Positions 8,909-19,651 are shown, counted from the stretch's first letter. The stretch is DNA of 64,000 nt from Shewanella xiamenensis (GCF_014647135.1 NZ_BMOP01000005.1:163133-227132), one strand, 5' to 3'. Translations and numbers: made by a program. Notes: a model not told the origin generated them from the letters alone.

Positions 8909-9487
8909 ATGAGTGAATATCTCCTGTTGTTGATCAGCACTGTACTGGTCAACAATTTCGTATTAGTGAAATTCTTAGGCTTATGTCCATTTATGGGGGT
9001 CTCCAGCAAACTGGAGTCCGCTATCGGTATGTCTATGGCGACCACTTTCGTGTTGACCTTGGCATCCATTCTCAGTTACCTAGTGAATCAATACCTATTA
9101 TTGCCTTTTGATCTCAGTTATCTGCGTACCATGAGCTTTATTCTGGTGATTGCGGTGGTAGTGCAATTTACCGAGATGGTAGTGCAGAAAACCAGTGCAG
9201 CCCTACATCGCGCACTGGGAATTTATCTGCCGCTGATCACCACTAACTGTGCAGTATTAGGGGTAGCCCTATTAAACGTGAACGAAAAACACGATTTTAT
9301 TCAATCTGCTATCTATGGTTTTGGTGCTGCGGTGGGTTTTTCCTTAGTGTTAATTCTGTTTTCCGCGATGCGTGAACGTTTAGCGGCGGCCGATGTGCCC
9401 ATGCCGTTTAAAGGCGGTGCTATCGCCATGATCACCGCGGGCCTGATGTCATTGGCCTTTATGGGATTTACAGGATTGGTTAAATAG
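8909..9487 (+). CDS. rnfA: Rnf/Rsx electron transport complex subunit A
   Basis: Integral inner-membrane subunit (192 aa, about six membrane helices) of the Rnf complex, which couples electron transfer between NADH and ferredoxin-level carriers to ion movement. In E. coli the homologous Rsx complex keeps SoxR reduced. Family segments are clear ([15 protein letters not shown] at the N-terminus, [11 protein letters not shown] in the middle), and the latter recurs in the homologous subunit RnfE. First gene of the operon; the rnfB ATG follows its stop directly. Confidence 0.96.
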   Translation: MSEYLLLLISTVLVNNFVLVKFLGLCPFMGVSSKLESAIGMSMATTFVLTLASILSYLVNQYLLLPFDLSYLRTMSFILVIAVVVQFTEMVVQKTSAALHRALGIYLPLITTNCAVLGVALLNVNEKHDFIQSAIYGFGAAVGFSLVLILFSAMRERLAAADVPMPFKGGAIAMITAGLMSLAFMGFTGLVK

Positions 9488-10069
9488 ATGTCCACCATGT
9501 TAATTGCCGTTATCTTATTGACCCTATTGGCATTGTTCTTTGGGGTATTACTCGGATTTGCTGCCTTAAAATTTAAGGTTGAAGGTAATCCTATCGTCGA
9601 TGAACTCGAAGCGATTCTGCCACAAACTCAATGCGGTCAATGTGGTTATCCCGGTTGTCGTCCTTACGCCGAAGCCATTGCCAATGGCGATAAAGTCAAC
9701 AAGTGCCCCCCCGGCGGCACTGCGACCATGGAAAAACTCGCCAGCTTAATGGGGGTCGAGCCAGAGCCGCTCAACGCCGAGGCTCAGTCCCAAGTCAAAA
9801 AAGTCGCCTATATTCGCGAAGATGAATGTATTGGCTGCACTAAATGTATTCAGGCCTGTCCTGTCGACGCCATTATTGGCGCGGGCAAACTCATGCATAC
9901 CGTGCTCACCGCTGACTGCACAGGTTGCGATCTCTGTGTCGAGCCCTGCCCCGTTGACTGTATCGATATGATCCCTGTGGGCCAAAATCTGAAAAACTGG
10001 AACTGGCGCTTAAATGCCATTCCCGTGACTCTTATCCAAGAGACCCCGCACGAAGAAAAGAGAGGATAA
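9488..10069 (+). CDS. rnfB: Rnf complex ferredoxin subunit B
   Basis: Membrane-anchored Fe-S subunit of 193 residues. One N-terminal helix (about 5-27) is followed by a Cys49/52/57/73 cluster site and then two classical ferredoxin motifs at Cys114/117/120/124 and Cys144/147/150/154. It passes electrons toward RnfC and the membrane subunits. The ATG abuts the rnfA stop, and rnfC starts 3 bases after its stop, so the genes are translationally coupled. Confidence 0.97.
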   Translation: MSTMLIAVILLTLLALFFGVLLGFAALKFKVEGNPIVDELEAILPQTQCGQCGYPGCRPYAEAIANGDKVNKCPPGGTATMEKLASLMGVEPEPLNAEAQSQVKKVAYIREDECIGCTKCIQACPVDAIIGAGKLMHTVLTADCTGCDLCVEPCPVDCIDMIPVGQNLKNWNWRLNAIPVTLIQETPHEEKRG

Positions 10070-10072
10070 GCG

Positions 10073-12868
10073 GTGCAGACTTTATTAGATCAATTAGATA
10101 AAGGAACCCTTTGGCGCTCACCTGGTGGCATTCATCCACCTGAAGTCAAATTCCTCTCCAACACTACACCGATTAGCCAACTGCCATTAGCGCAGGAATA
10201 CCTTGTGCCTGTGCCACAGGTAGGCGAAAACTGCTCCCTTGCAGTCAAAGTGGGTGACAAAGTATTAAAAGGCGCGCCATTAACTCAAGGTACCTCAATT
10301 TGGCATTTGCCCGTGCACGCGCCAACCTCTGGTACTGTGGTCGCCATTGAGCCAAGAGCCAGTAACCATGCCTCGGCCTTGCCGGTCAATACCTGTGTGA
10401 TTGCTGCCGATGGTGAAGACCGCTGGTGCGAGTTAACGCCAGGCTCAATTGAGCTCAGCAATCAGGAGATGATTGCCAAAATCCATGGCGCAGGGATAGC
10501 CGGCATGGGTGGCGCCGCCTTCCCAAGCCATATTAAGCTCAATCCCGTTAGTGAAATTGAATTAGTGATAATCAACGGCGTGGAATGTGAGCCTTATATC
10601 AGCGCCGACGATCGCTTAATGCGCGAATACAGCCAAGACATTCTGGCGGGGATTGCGATTATCCATCGCCTTTTGTCGCCAAAACGCATTGTGATTGCTA
10701 TCGAAGACAACAAACCTGAAGCCATAAAGGTGATGCAACAGGCGGTGAGTCAATCTACGCTCCCTGCCGGCAGCACTCGGGTAACGGTGATCCCAACGAA
10801 GTATCCCTCTGGCGGTGAAAAACAGCTGATCCAAATCATCACAGGTCGTGAAGTGCCCTCGGGCGCCATTCCCGCTAAGCTTGGGATTGTCGTGCATAAC
10901 GTGGGAACCGCCTTTGCGATTCATCAAGCCGTGACCCAAGGAAAACCGCTGATTGAACGTGTGGTAACCGTTACCGGGCAAAATGTGGGTAAACCTGGCA
11001 ACTATTGGTTACCCATAGGCACGCCCGTTGAACATGTGCTCAAGCAAACTGAATTTAATGCCGAAGCCGAACAAAAAGTGATTATTGGCGGGCCAATGAT
11101 GGGCCACGCATTGCCAACCATCCAAGTACCGATTTTAAAGGGCACAAACTGTATTTTGGTCCCGAGCAGTCAAGAGATTGGGATAACTCCAGAGGAAAAG
11201 GCCTGTATCCGCTGCGGCGAATGTGCCAATGCCTGCCCTGCTCTCTTGCTACCACAACAACTGTTTTGGCATGCAAAAGCCGAAGAATATGACAAGGCGG
11301 CCAGCTACAACCTAAAAGACTGTATCGAATGCGGTTGCTGTAGTTATGTGTGCCCGAGTGATATTCCACTGGTGGAATACTACCGCATCGCTAAATCGGC
11401 ACTAAAACAAGCCGCCGATGAGAAGCATCAAGCCGAGCGCGCCAAACTGCGCTTCGAGGCGCGTATTCAACGCCTCGAAGAAGAAAAACTCGCCCGCGAA
11501 GCCAAGGCTAAAGAAGCCGCTGCGCGTCGCCAAGCGACCATGACCTCAACGGATAAGAGTGCCGTTGCTGAAGCTATGGCGCGGATCGCGGCCAAAAAGG
11601 CAGCAGCGGCAGAAGCCACAACCGATAACGCGACGGTCGAGGTCGTTGTTGCTGATACGAGCAATACAGAAGCGCCTAAGGGTAAAGCGGCTGTTGCCGC
11701 CGCAATTGCTCGCGCTAAAGCCAAGAAGGCGGCTCAAGGGGCGGATGATGCAGAATCGTCAAAGCAAGCAGTCTCTTCTGAATCAAGCGAGCCAACGGTT
11801 CAAGCCGAATCTTTATCACAAAAAGATAAAGTCGCCGCCGCTATCGCTCGTGCCAAAGCGAAAAAAACGGCATTGAAGGCCGACTCGGATGCCAATGGCG
11901 ATACTGAAGCGACTGTCAATGCGAATCAGCCAGTAGCAGAAACGGCTACGAGCACAGAGGCGGATGACAAAAAAGCCAAAGTCGCTGCTGCCGTCGCCCG
12001 CGCAAAAGCCAAAAAGACCGCCGCACAGCAAGCTGAATCGAGTGATGTGCCCGAAGTTCAGCCCGAGTTAGTCGCTAAGCAAGAGTCAGGCTCTGACATT
12101 GAATCACGCAATGAATTAGGCTCAGCCGCGGAACTAAGTGCGCCGCTTAGCCCTGAAGATGAGAAGAAGGCCAAGGTCGCTGCTGCGGTTGCTCGTGCGA
12201 AAGCCAAAAAAGCCGCCGCACAGCAGGCAGAGTCGACTGATGTTGTCGAAATTGAGCCCAAGCTAGCAGCAGGCGCTAAGCCCGAGTCAGGCAATGAATC
12301 AGACTCAACCACCGAGTCAAGCGCGCCGCTTAGCCCTGAAGATGAGAAAAAGGCCAAGGTCGCTGCTGCGGTTGCTCGCGCGAAAGCCAAAAAAGTCGCC
12401 GCACAGCAAGCTGAATCGAGTAATGTGGCCGAAGTTCAGCCCGAGTTAGTCGCAGACGCTAAGCAAGAGTCAGGCTCTGACATTGAATCACGCAATGAAT
12501 TAGGCTCAGCCGCGGAACTAAGTGCGCCGCTTAGCCCTGAAGATGAGAAAAAGGCCAAGGTCGCTGCTGCCGTTGCCCGTGCAAAAGCCAAAAAGGCCGC
12601 CGCACTGCAGGCTGAATCGACTAAGGTTACTGAAGTTCAGCCCGAGCTAGTCGAACAGGCTAAGACTGATTCAGGCGTTGAGTCAGGCTCTGAACCAGAC
12701 TCTCAATCAGACTCTGAATCAGGCAATGAATCAAGCTCAGTCGCTGAACCAAGTGCGCCACTCAGTCCTGATGATGAGAAAAAGGCCAAGGTCGCTGCTG
12801 CGGTTGCTCGCGCGAAAGCCAAAAAAGCAGCCAGAGAAGCGGATGCGCTCAGTGACTCAAATGAATAG
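10073..12868 (+). CDS. rnfC: Rnf complex subunit C with expanded Ala/Lys/Arg repeat tail
   Basis: Peripheral NADH/FMN- and Fe-S-binding subunit. Residues 1-450 are the conserved core: barrel-sandwich N-terminus, GxGGAAFPSHIK nucleotide-binding region, and two [4Fe-4S] motifs at about 378-390 (CIRCGECANAC) and 417-428 (CIECGCCSYVC). From about residue 455 the protein is a charged helical linker, then low-complexity repeats to the end (931 aa in all). The core unit KVAAAVARAKAKK occurs seven times with small changes, plus a degenerate first copy, separated by Ser/Glu-rich spacers often carrying SAPLSPEDEKK. GTG start with AGAGG upstream. Function of the tail is unknown; similar Ala/Lys-rich tails are usual in gammaproteobacterial RnfC but vary in copy number. 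Confidence 0.96.
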   Translation: MQTLLDQLDKGTLWRSPGGIHPPEVKFLSNTTPISQLPLAQEYLVPVPQVGENCSLAVKVGDKVLKGAPLTQGTSIWHLPVHAPTSGTVVAIEPRASNHASALPVNTCVIAADGEDRWCELTPGSIELSNQEMIAKIHGAGIAGMGGAAFPSHIKLNPVSEIELVIINGVECEPYISADDRLMREYSQDILAGIAIIHRLLSPKRIVIAIEDNKPEAIKVMQQAVSQSTLPAGSTRVTVIPTKYPSGGEKQLIQIITGREVPSGAIPAKLGIVVHNVGTAFAIHQAVTQGKPLIERVVTVTGQNVGKPGNYWLPIGTPVEHVLKQTEFNAEAEQKVIIGGPMMGHALPTIQVPILKGTNCILVPSSQEIGITPEEKACIRCGECANACPALLLPQQLFWHAKAEEYDKAASYNLKDCIECGCCSYVCPSDIPLVEYYRIAKSALKQAADEKHQAERAKLRFEARIQRLEEEKLAREAKAKEAAARRQATMTSTDKSAVAEAMARIAAKKAAAAEATTDNATVEVVVADTSNTEAPKGKAAVAAAIARAKAKKAAQGADDAESSKQAVSSESSEPTVQAESLSQKDKVAAAIARAKAKKTALKADSDANGDTEATVNANQPVAETATSTEADDKKAKVAAAVARAKAKKTAAQQAESSDVPEVQPELVAKQESGSDIESRNELGSAAELSAPLSPEDEKKAKVAAAVARAKAKKAAAQQAESTDVVEIEPKLAAGAKPESGNESDSTTESSAPLSPEDEKKAKVAAAVARAKAKKVAAQQAESSNVAEVQPELVADAKQESGSDIESRNELGSAAELSAPLSPEDEKKAKVAAAVARAKAKKAAALQAESTKVTEVQPELVEQAKTDSGVESGSEPDSQSDSESGNESSSVAEPSAPLSPDDEKKAKVAAAVARAKAKKAAREADALSDSNE
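11560..12868 (+). repeat. In-frame coding repeats of the RnfC tail
   Basis: Unit starts are near 11681, 11821, 11968, 12166, 12346, 12544 and 12778. A long block is repeated almost exactly 384 bp apart: the text from 12081 (AAGAGTCAGGCTCTGACATT onward) recurs from 12465. The offset is 128 codons, so expansion and contraction keep the frame. The high nucleotide identity indicates recent duplication. Confidence 0.9.
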
Positions 12869-12933
12869 CACTGCTGATTTTGACATCAGTATATTAAAAA
12901 TTATTAGCTTAAAAATCAGTGACTCAAGATTAG

Positions 12934-13998
<1,065 letters not shown>

Positions 13999-14052
13999 AC
14001 CTGTGAAATAGAGAATCAAGCGAGCTTGAACAAAGACTCTTGAGGAAAAAAA

Positions 14053-14691
14053 TTGAATAACCCAATGATTAAAAATGGTCTGCTACTTGCCCTATTTGCC
14101 CTGCTCTGCACCGGCTTAGTGGCTGTGGTTAATCAACAGACCTTTGATGAAATAAAGCTGCAACAGCAGAAAGAACTGATGGGCATCTTACATCAACTGA
14201 TCCCAGATGAACTCCATGACAATGAGCTGACCGCGCAGTGCACGTTACTGCAAAATAAAGAGGCGCTCGGCACTGAAGATGCCTTGCCTGCGTATATTGC
14301 CACCGCAGCGGGTAAACCCGTTGCTATCGCCTTAGAAGCCATCGCTCCCGATGGTTACAACGGTAATATTAAGCTGATTGTAGGTATCAACACCCAAGGT
14401 GAAGTATTAGGCGTTCGTACGCTTTCCCACCAAGAAACGCCCGGGCTTGGGGATAAAATCGAGTTACGTAAATCCGATTGGGTCACCAAATTTGTCGGTA
14501 AAGTGCTTACATCTGAAGATGATAAGCAGTGGCAGGTGCAAAAAGACGGCGGCGATTTCGACCAATTCACTGGCGCGACAATTACGCCACGCGCCTATGT
14601 GAAAGCCGTTAAACGCGCCGTGTGGTACTTTACTCAGCATCAAACAGAAATTTTCAGCCAACCACTGAATTGTGAGGCCAAGCATGACTAA
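14053..14691 (+). CDS. rnfG: Rnf complex subunit G (covalent FMN)
   Basis: Single-pass subunit of 212 residues with its domain in the periplasm. The FMN-binding domain ends in the flavinylation motif DQFTGATIT, Thr176 being the acceptor. The start is read as TTG at 14053 because TGAGGA lies 6 bases upstream; the next in-frame ATG (14065) has no site at usable distance. The 3' end overlaps rnfE by 8 bases. Confidence 0.95.
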   Translation: MNNPMIKNGLLLALFALLCTGLVAVVNQQTFDEIKLQQQKELMGILHQLIPDELHDNELTAQCTLLQNKEALGTEDALPAYIATAAGKPVAIALEAIAPDGYNGNIKLIVGINTQGEVLGVRTLSHQETPGLGDKIELRKSDWVTKFVGKVLTSEDDKQWQVQKDGGDFDQFTGATITPRAYVKAVKRAVWYFTQHQTEIFSQPLNCEAKHD

Positions 14692-15382
14692 TTATCGTGA
14701 AATTGCGTGGCAAGGACTGTGGAAAAATAACCCAGGGTTAGTGCAACTGCTGGGGCTTTGCCCACTGTTAGCCGTAACCGCAACCCTCACCAACGCCCTT
14801 GGCCTAGGTATCGCAACAATGCTGGTGCTGATTGGCTCAAACGTTTTAGTCTCGTTAGTGCGCGACTATGTGCCGAAGGAAATCCGTATCCCCGTGTTTG
14901 TGATGATCATTGCGGCGCTGGTGACAGCGGTGCAACTGTTAGTCAATGCCTACGCCTATGGGTTGTATATGTCGTTAGGGATCTTCCTACCGCTGATTGT
15001 GACCAACTGCATTATCATTGGCCGCGCCGAAGCATTTGCTTCCCGTAATAATGCTTTTAGCTCGGCCTTCGATGGCTTGATGATGGGACTAGGCTTTACC
15101 TTAGTATTAGCCGTGCTTGGGGCTACGCGGGAAATTCTTGGCCAAGGCACGCTATTTGATGGCGCCGACCAGCTGCTCGGCCCATGGGCAAAGGCTTTAA
15201 CCATTCAAGTATGGCAAGTCGATACCCCTTTCTTGCTCGCTATGTTGCCGCCTGGTGCCTTTATCGTAATGGGCCTACTTATCGCCCTGAAAAATATTGT
15301 CGATAAAAAGCTTAAAGAGCGCCAACCACAAGCAGCAGCGCAGCCGAGTGTGACACGGGCGCGGATCACCAAAGTGAGTTAA
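14684..15382 (+). CDS. rnfE: Rnf complex subunit E
   Basis: Integral membrane subunit (232 aa, about six helices), homologous to RnfA; it carries the matching [14 protein letters not shown] segment. The ATG at 14684 lies inside the rnfG 3' end (8-base overlap), giving translational coupling; an in-frame GTG at 14672 is less likely. The charged C-terminal tail is cytoplasmic. Confidence 0.95.
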   Translation: MTNYREIAWQGLWKNNPGLVQLLGLCPLLAVTATLTNALGLGIATMLVLIGSNVLVSLVRDYVPKEIRIPVFVMIIAALVTAVQLLVNAYAYGLYMSLGIFLPLIVTNCIIIGRAEAFASRNNAFSSAFDGLMMGLGFTLVLAVLGATREILGQGTLFDGADQLLGPWAKALTIQVWQVDTPFLLAMLPPGAFIVMGLLIALKNIVDKKLKERQPQAAAQPSVTRARITKVS

Positions 15383-15447
15383 GCCTCATTGAGATAACAG
15401 CTTAAGTAGTGGGTTTAACGTTCAACCCACTACTGACAAGGATCACT

Positions 15448-16098
15448 ATGAATCAACAAAAACGCATCCAAATCCTCACCCGCCTACGTGAAAACAATCC
15501 CAAACCCGAAACTGAGCTGAATTTCTCCAGTCCCTTTGAATTACTGGTGGCGGTGACCTTGTCGGCACAAGCAACTGATGTGAGCGTGAATAAGGCGACC
15601 GATAAACTGTTTCCGGTGGCCAATACCGCCCACAGCATTTATGCCTTAGGCGTGGAAGGATTAAAGGAATATATCAAGACGATTGGCCTGTATAACAACA
15701 AGGCTATCAATGTGATTAAAACCTGTGAGATCTTGATTGAAAAATACAATGGCGAAGTCCCAGAGGACAGAGAAGCGCTAGAGTCGCTTCCCGGTGTCGG
15801 CCGTAAAACCGCCAATGTGGTGTTAAACACCGCCTTTGGCTGGCCAACCATCGCCGTCGACACCCATATCTTTCGCCTCGCAAACCGCACTAAATTCGCC
15901 CCCGGTAAAAACGTGGTCGAAGTCGAAGAGCGTATGTTAAAGGTTGTTCCCGCTGAATTTAAGGTCGATGTGCACCACTGGTTTATTCTGCATGGTCGTT
16001 ATACTTGCCTTGCCCGCAAACCCCGCTGCGGCAGCTGTATTATTGAGGATCTTTGCGAGTACTCTCCACCAAAAGAAAAGGTCTACCCCGAAGAATAA
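15448..16098 (+). CDS. nth: Endonuclease III (Nth)
   Basis: Bifunctional DNA glycosylase/AP lyase removing oxidised pyrimidines in base excision repair. The HhH motif LPGVGRKTA carries catalytic Lys120, and Asp138 lies in VDTH; both numbers match E. coli. The [4Fe-4S] loop is Cys187-x6-Cys194-x2-Cys197-x5-Cys203. The ATG at 15448 with AAGGA upstream is chosen over an in-frame upstream start, giving 216 aa. Last gene after rnfE, the arrangement also found in E. coli (rsx-nth). Confidence 0.97.
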   Translation: MNQQKRIQILTRLRENNPKPETELNFSSPFELLVAVTLSAQATDVSVNKATDKLFPVANTAHSIYALGVEGLKEYIKTIGLYNNKAINVIKTCEILIEKYNGEVPEDREALESLPGVGRKTANVVLNTAFGWPTIAVDTHIFRLANRTKFAPGKNVVEVEERMLKVVPAEFKVDVHHWFILHGRYTCLARKPRCGSCIIEDLCEYSPPKEKVYPEE

Positions 16099-16151
16099 GG
16101 GCGCCATATGGCTGTCGTTAAGCGCTTTAACTAACGGAATGAACAAATAAC

Positions 16152-16196
16152 AAGGGCTTTTAGGCTAGAGAATATTTTGCTGAAAGCCCTTTTGTT
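16152..16196 (+). terminator. Terminator after nth
   Basis: AAGGGCTTT ... GAAAGCCCTT followed by TTGTTATT. It lies about 50 bases after the nth stop and probably ends the rnf-nth transcript. Confidence 0.7.
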
Positions 16197-16243
16197 ATTC
16201 GCGCTGTTGTTAGCACCGTTCTTAGCACTTTGATGCAGATTAA

Positions 16244-16507
16244 TCATTTTGCTTGAGCGGCTTTTTGCTGCAATAGAGCTAGCAATTCTTCATATTTGGG
16301 CCCTTGGCCAAACTGAGGTAGCGCGACCGCAAAGACCACCAGCGCAAAGGCAATATAAATCGCGTAAGGGTGACTCCAAAATCCTGCCAGCAACGTGAAC
16401 GTACCTAAGATAAGCAAAATAATCACCCCCATCCGCACCCGCTGCGCCATTTGCACTTTTTGTGTTGCGGCCGCAATTAACGCGAGTTCTGTTTCAGTAA
16501 ATTCCAT
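16244..16507 (-). CDS. Small two-helix membrane protein, unknown function
   Basis: An 87-residue protein. A polar N-terminus (about 1-24) is followed by a membrane hairpin (about 25-42 and 47-64) with a short WSHPY turn, then a charged amphipathic tail rich in Gln/Ala/Lys. No family is recognised. It stands alone between the nth terminator and the terminator of the next minus-strand operon. Coding status rests on the clean membrane topology. Confidence 0.65.
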   Translation of the reverse strand: MEFTETELALIAAATQKVQMAQRVRMGVIILLILGTFTLLAGFWSHPYAIYIAFALVVFAVALPQFGQGPKYEELLALLQQKAAQAK

Positions 16508-16547
16508 ATCACATCCTATGCAGTAAAATCTACCCGATAAAAATAAC

Positions 16548-16573
16548 CCTCAGGCACAGTTTGCACCTGAGGG
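16548..16573 (-). terminator. Terminator of the PepSY-protein operon
   Basis: CCCTCAGG / CCTGAGGG with an extended stem, followed on the minus strand by TTATTTTTATC. It sits about 30 bases beyond the stop of the gene at 16605-17069. Confidence 0.7.
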
Positions 16574-16604
16574 CTAGTTTACTGCAAACAATTTTATAGC
16601 GTTA

Positions 16605-17069
16605 TTACTGAACTAACACCGCCTCGGGCACGGGCCATTGGCTAACCAACCATTCGCCCTGCCAATTTTGAATCGACACCCACAAGCTGTCCGTTGCCGC
16701 TAACTTAGCGCCCGTAATCGCATGCACATGTTGGCCATGTTTGCTGCCATGTAACACCCCATTTTCACCTTTTTGTAGGGCTTCTAATGGCAGTGCCACT
16801 GGGCCGATATTGACATAAGCTTGACGAATATGAGCCACATCTCCCTGTTCAAAGATCAACATAAAATCTTTAACGTAATCATCGTGGTGTTTATAGGGCG
16901 ACTTTAAATCTAACGGCATAGGCGCAATCTTAAACTCCCCTAGTTGCTGACTCGGCCAAGCAGGTGGAAAACTCGGGCTAAGCGACTGATAGAGGAACAC
17001 TAAGGGTAAAATTAAAATCAAGCCACTGAGCTTGTATTTATGCTTTAACCAAAATACTGATTTTGCCAT
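16605..17069 (-). CDS. Membrane-anchored His-rich periplasmic protein, PepSY partner
   Basis: A 154-residue protein with one N-terminal membrane anchor (about 12-30) and a predicted periplasmic domain. His-rich patches (KHHDDY near 60; HGSKHGQHVH near 110-120) could bind metal or haem. It also contains HAITGAKLA, which resembles an ApbE flavinylation motif but lacks both the leading Asp and the acceptor Thr. The start overlaps the stop of the upstream PepSY gene by one base, so the two probably work together. I do not recognise a named family. Confidence 0.7.
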   Translation of the reverse strand: MAKSVFWLKHKYKLSGLILILPLVFLYQSLSPSFPPAWPSQQLGEFKIAPMPLDLKSPYKHHDDYVKDFMLIFEQGDVAHIRQAYVNIGPVALPLEALQKGENGVLHGSKHGQHVHAITGAKLAATDSLWVSIQNWQGEWLVSQWPVPEAVLVQ

Positions 17070-18238
17070 TAGCGAGCCTCCCCAATCATATCTGCGGCCA
17101 AATCTGTGGTTTCGGCCTGTTTAAAGGCGCGAACATGGCGCAATCCCCACATCATAAAACCAGTGATTGACATCCCAGAAAGCACCAGACCAAAAAAGAA
17201 CCAAATCAATTTAGTCCAAATCCCTCCCAAGGTGCCGTAATGCAGCGGATCGGCAATATGCATTAAGGTTTGCATACCTGTCATGGTTTCTGGCGAGTTG
17301 ACACTGGCGATTTCGCCGGTCCATGGATTAATGCTCAGATTATAGGAATATTGATCATAAAAAATATGATCGCCGCTGCCGCTTAAATGATACATATCCC
17401 GTTGATGCTCAGGCAGCATCACATAACTTGGTTGAAAATCGGGGAAGCGCTGTTTGGCTAAACTTAAAGCCTCGGTAAAAGAGACATTGGCGCTTGGCAC
17501 TTTTGAATCGCCAGCCTGTACTAGCGGCACTTGCTCGGCAGCAATCAATGGTGCATGGGGCTCGATATCAATATCCGCATGCCAGAAGATAGCTTGGACT
17601 AAATACCAAAGCCCGGTGAGGCTCATTATCGCGATAAACCAAATCGACCAAACGCCCGATAACTTATGCAGATCCGACAACAAGGTCTTCTTTCCTTGCG
17701 TTAGACGTAATTTAGGCGCAAAAAAGCTGCGCCAAAAGCGTTTGTACACAATGAGCCCTGTCACTAATGAGGCAAGCATCAAGAGCGCCATAGAGCACAC
17801 TAGGTAATACCCCAAGCTATAACCGCCCTGCCAAGGAAACAACAGCCAACCATGTAATGAACGCATAAAGCCGATAAAAGTGATGCCTTCGTTGATCTGC
17901 TGGATCTCACCCGTATATTGATTCACATAGGCGATAGCATAAGGCTTATCGGCATCGGTAAAAGTAATGGCATTGACTATATAAGGCTCAAAGGTCATCG
18001 CTCTCATGACTTGCGCATTCGGATAGGCCTTTTCCACCACCAGCATTAATTCATCAACGGGTTTAGCGGGTAGCTCATTCGGATTGGTCGCACGGGCTGC
18101 AGGGTTAGTCAGCCAAGTCAGTTCATGACTAAGTACTGCAACCGTGCCCGTTAAGCAGATGAAACTGAATAAAATCCAGATGGGCAATGATACCCAGCCG
18201 TGTAACATAAACCAGAAGCGATTACTTATTTTCGCCAT
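17069..18238 (-). CDS. PepSY-associated transmembrane protein, probable flavin/iron reductase type
   Basis: A 389-residue inner-membrane protein of the PepSY-associated TM family. Membrane segments lie near 12-35, about 140-165, about 190-215 and about 340-365. PepSY-like periplasmic repeats include YVNQYTGEI and SINPWTGEI. Intramembrane histidines (LHGW, LHGWLLFPW, LHKLSGVWS, IADPLHYG) are suited to haem ligation as in FMN/haem oxidoreductases of this family. First gene of a two-gene minus-strand operon. A Fur-like sequence sits about 45 bases upstream, suggesting a role in iron acquisition or reduction (inference). Confidence 0.8.
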   Translation of the reverse strand: MAKISNRFWFMLHGWVSLPIWILFSFICLTGTVAVLSHELTWLTNPAARATNPNELPAKPVDELMLVVEKAYPNAQVMRAMTFEPYIVNAITFTDADKPYAIAYVNQYTGEIQQINEGITFIGFMRSLHGWLLFPWQGGYSLGYYLVCSMALLMLASLVTGLIVYKRFWRSFFAPKLRLTQGKKTLLSDLHKLSGVWSIWFIAIMSLTGLWYLVQAIFWHADIDIEPHAPLIAAEQVPLVQAGDSKVPSANVSFTEALSLAKQRFPDFQPSYVMLPEHQRDMYHLSGSGDHIFYDQYSYNLSINPWTGEIASVNSPETMTGMQTLMHIADPLHYGTLGGIWTKLIWFFFGLVLSGMSITGFMMWGLRHVRAFKQAETTDLAADMIGEAR

Positions 18239-18281
18239 GGGGAGTTGTTCCTACCTCTTTTAAAATCCTGTTAGTGTAAAG

Positions 18282-18302
18282 TTAATACGAATTATTATCA
18301 AT
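18282..18302 (-). promoter_or_regulatory. Possible Fur box upstream of the PepSY operon
   Basis: Minus-strand text TTGATAATAATTCGTATTAAC resembles the 19-bp Fur consensus on its 5' half (TGATAAT) and weakly on the other half. It lies in the right place for iron repression, but the match is partial. Confidence 0.35.
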
Positions 18303-18714
18303 ACGGTATATGGGTAATCTACTATATTTACAAGATCAGTCACACATTTAAGGACGACCAGCCTCTGGATATTCAACTCAAGCAGCGCTCAGGATGGATG
18401 AAGCGAGATAGGTTTAAATGAAAATGTTTATAGCATACTGCTGATTACCACCGATTCAAATCGACATATATTCCTTAGCCTGTCGAAGGCGCGTCTAGAT
18501 GAAACTCTGGAGCAATTGGTATAGGTTTCTTGCTGAGATACCTGTGTTTATGATGATTAGTGAGTAAGTAATACTGATAAACAAAACAGTGTAACGTACT
18601 GTTATTATAAAATTTTATTAATTATTTTACCGATAGCTTGTAGGCAATAATTCTTTAGTCAGCACAGAAGATCCAGTACACTAGCCCTCTTTGCTTTAGA
18701 GAGTCCTTGCGAGT
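18303..18714. other. Intergenic region, no feature recognised
   Basis: About 410 bases between the PepSY operon and the gene at 18715. No tRNA, repeat, hairpin with T-run or reading frame of note. It should hold the promoters of both flanking transcripts. Confidence 0.5.
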
Positions 18715-19641
18715 ATGCCCTATTCACACCCCTTAGCCGATGCGCCTCAGCCACATACGCATATGCACCGTCAATTGGCTAAGCCGCAACCTAGGATTTC
18801 CCTCAAAGCACTTGCCGAGCAACTCAAGCTTGAGCAAGCCACCATCATTGGCAATGCGTCAGGGGAATGGCAACCTGCCGCGAAAGGTCTCACCTTTATT
18901 TTTAATGGTACGCAATGTCCGCAGCATTTCACGCCCCATGGTCATGTGGTTACGATTGCCAATGGTGGCTTTGCCGAATCGCAATATGCTTTTGAAGTAC
19001 AAGGTCATCACCAAGGTGTGCAACTGGCGAAAGCATTAACCCAAGTCGCCACCGATCTCACTGCAACTCTCGGTTGCTGGCCATCATCGGGCTTAACGGC
19101 GATCGTTCTTATGATGACCTTGGCACAACAACTACAAGTTCAGCGCATGTCGCTACTGCCCAGCTTACGGCGCAGTGTTGAACTGCCCGAGACGGTCCAT
19201 CTCCCCTGCATGGTTCATAACTGGTTAGGGGAAAGAAGGATCGCTAAAGCCCTACTCTGTGAGCGCTTAGACTGGACTGAATTTACGCTGAAACCTTGGG
19301 AGCAAACAACTGAGGCCACACACCAAATAAACTTTATCAGTGAAAGTGAAGATCCCTTTATCAAACTGGATTTATTGAGACAATATCGCCTCATTGAGTG
19401 TGTAAATGAGGATACCAAGCAAGGAGTACGGCAGCATTTAGCCGAGTTAGCACATACGCCAAGCGCTATTTGGTTGCAGTGTGCGGATAAAGCTAAACTC
19501 ATCGCATGTGAGTCGCTGTTTTTTAATCATCAGCCCGAAACACAGCTCAGCCCTTGGTATTTAATGGATTACCGCGCCTCACAATGGCTCGATGCCATTC
19601 GCCACCAACTTGCCTACTGCCAGCAGCAACTCGCAGATTAA
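18715..19641 (+). CDS. Conserved-looking hypothetical cytoplasmic protein
   Basis: 308 residues, no signal peptide or membrane segment. The His/Pro-rich N-terminus (about 1-30) looks disordered. A central stretch GCWPSSGLTAIVLMMTLAQQL (around 120-140) followed by a basic LRRSVE region vaguely resembles the nucleotide-sugar-binding turn of some sialyltransferase-like proteins (PT/SSG-L-ALL). That resemblance is too weak for a call. It is convergent with the CLCA_X-type gene 10 bases away. Confidence 0.7.
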   Translation: MPYSHPLADAPQPHTHMHRQLAKPQPRISLKALAEQLKLEQATIIGNASGEWQPAAKGLTFIFNGTQCPQHFTPHGHVVTIANGGFAESQYAFEVQGHHQGVQLAKALTQVATDLTATLGCWPSSGLTAIVLMMTLAQQLQVQRMSLLPSLRRSVELPETVHLPCMVHNWLGERRIAKALLCERLDWTEFTLKPWEQTTEATHQINFISESEDPFIKLDLLRQYRLIECVNEDTKQGVRQHLAELAHTPSAIWLQCADKAKLIACESLFFNHQPETQLSPWYLMDYRASQWLDAIRHQLAYCQQQLAD

Positions 19642-19651
19642 CACTGTTCGC

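Noticed and set aside
11467-12390. Ala/Ser-rich minus-strand frames opposite rnfC
   Set aside because: They are the mirror of the low-complexity RnfC tail (GC-rich codons read backwards), not genes.
11560-12868. Repeat array considered as CRISPR or minisatellite
   Set aside because: Units are of uneven length, in frame with rnfC and translate into one repeated peptide; no spacer pattern.
16605-17069. FMN-binding domain call based on HAITGAKLA
   Set aside because: The Asp and acceptor Thr are both absent and the rest of the protein does not resemble FMN_bind domains; kept only as an observation.
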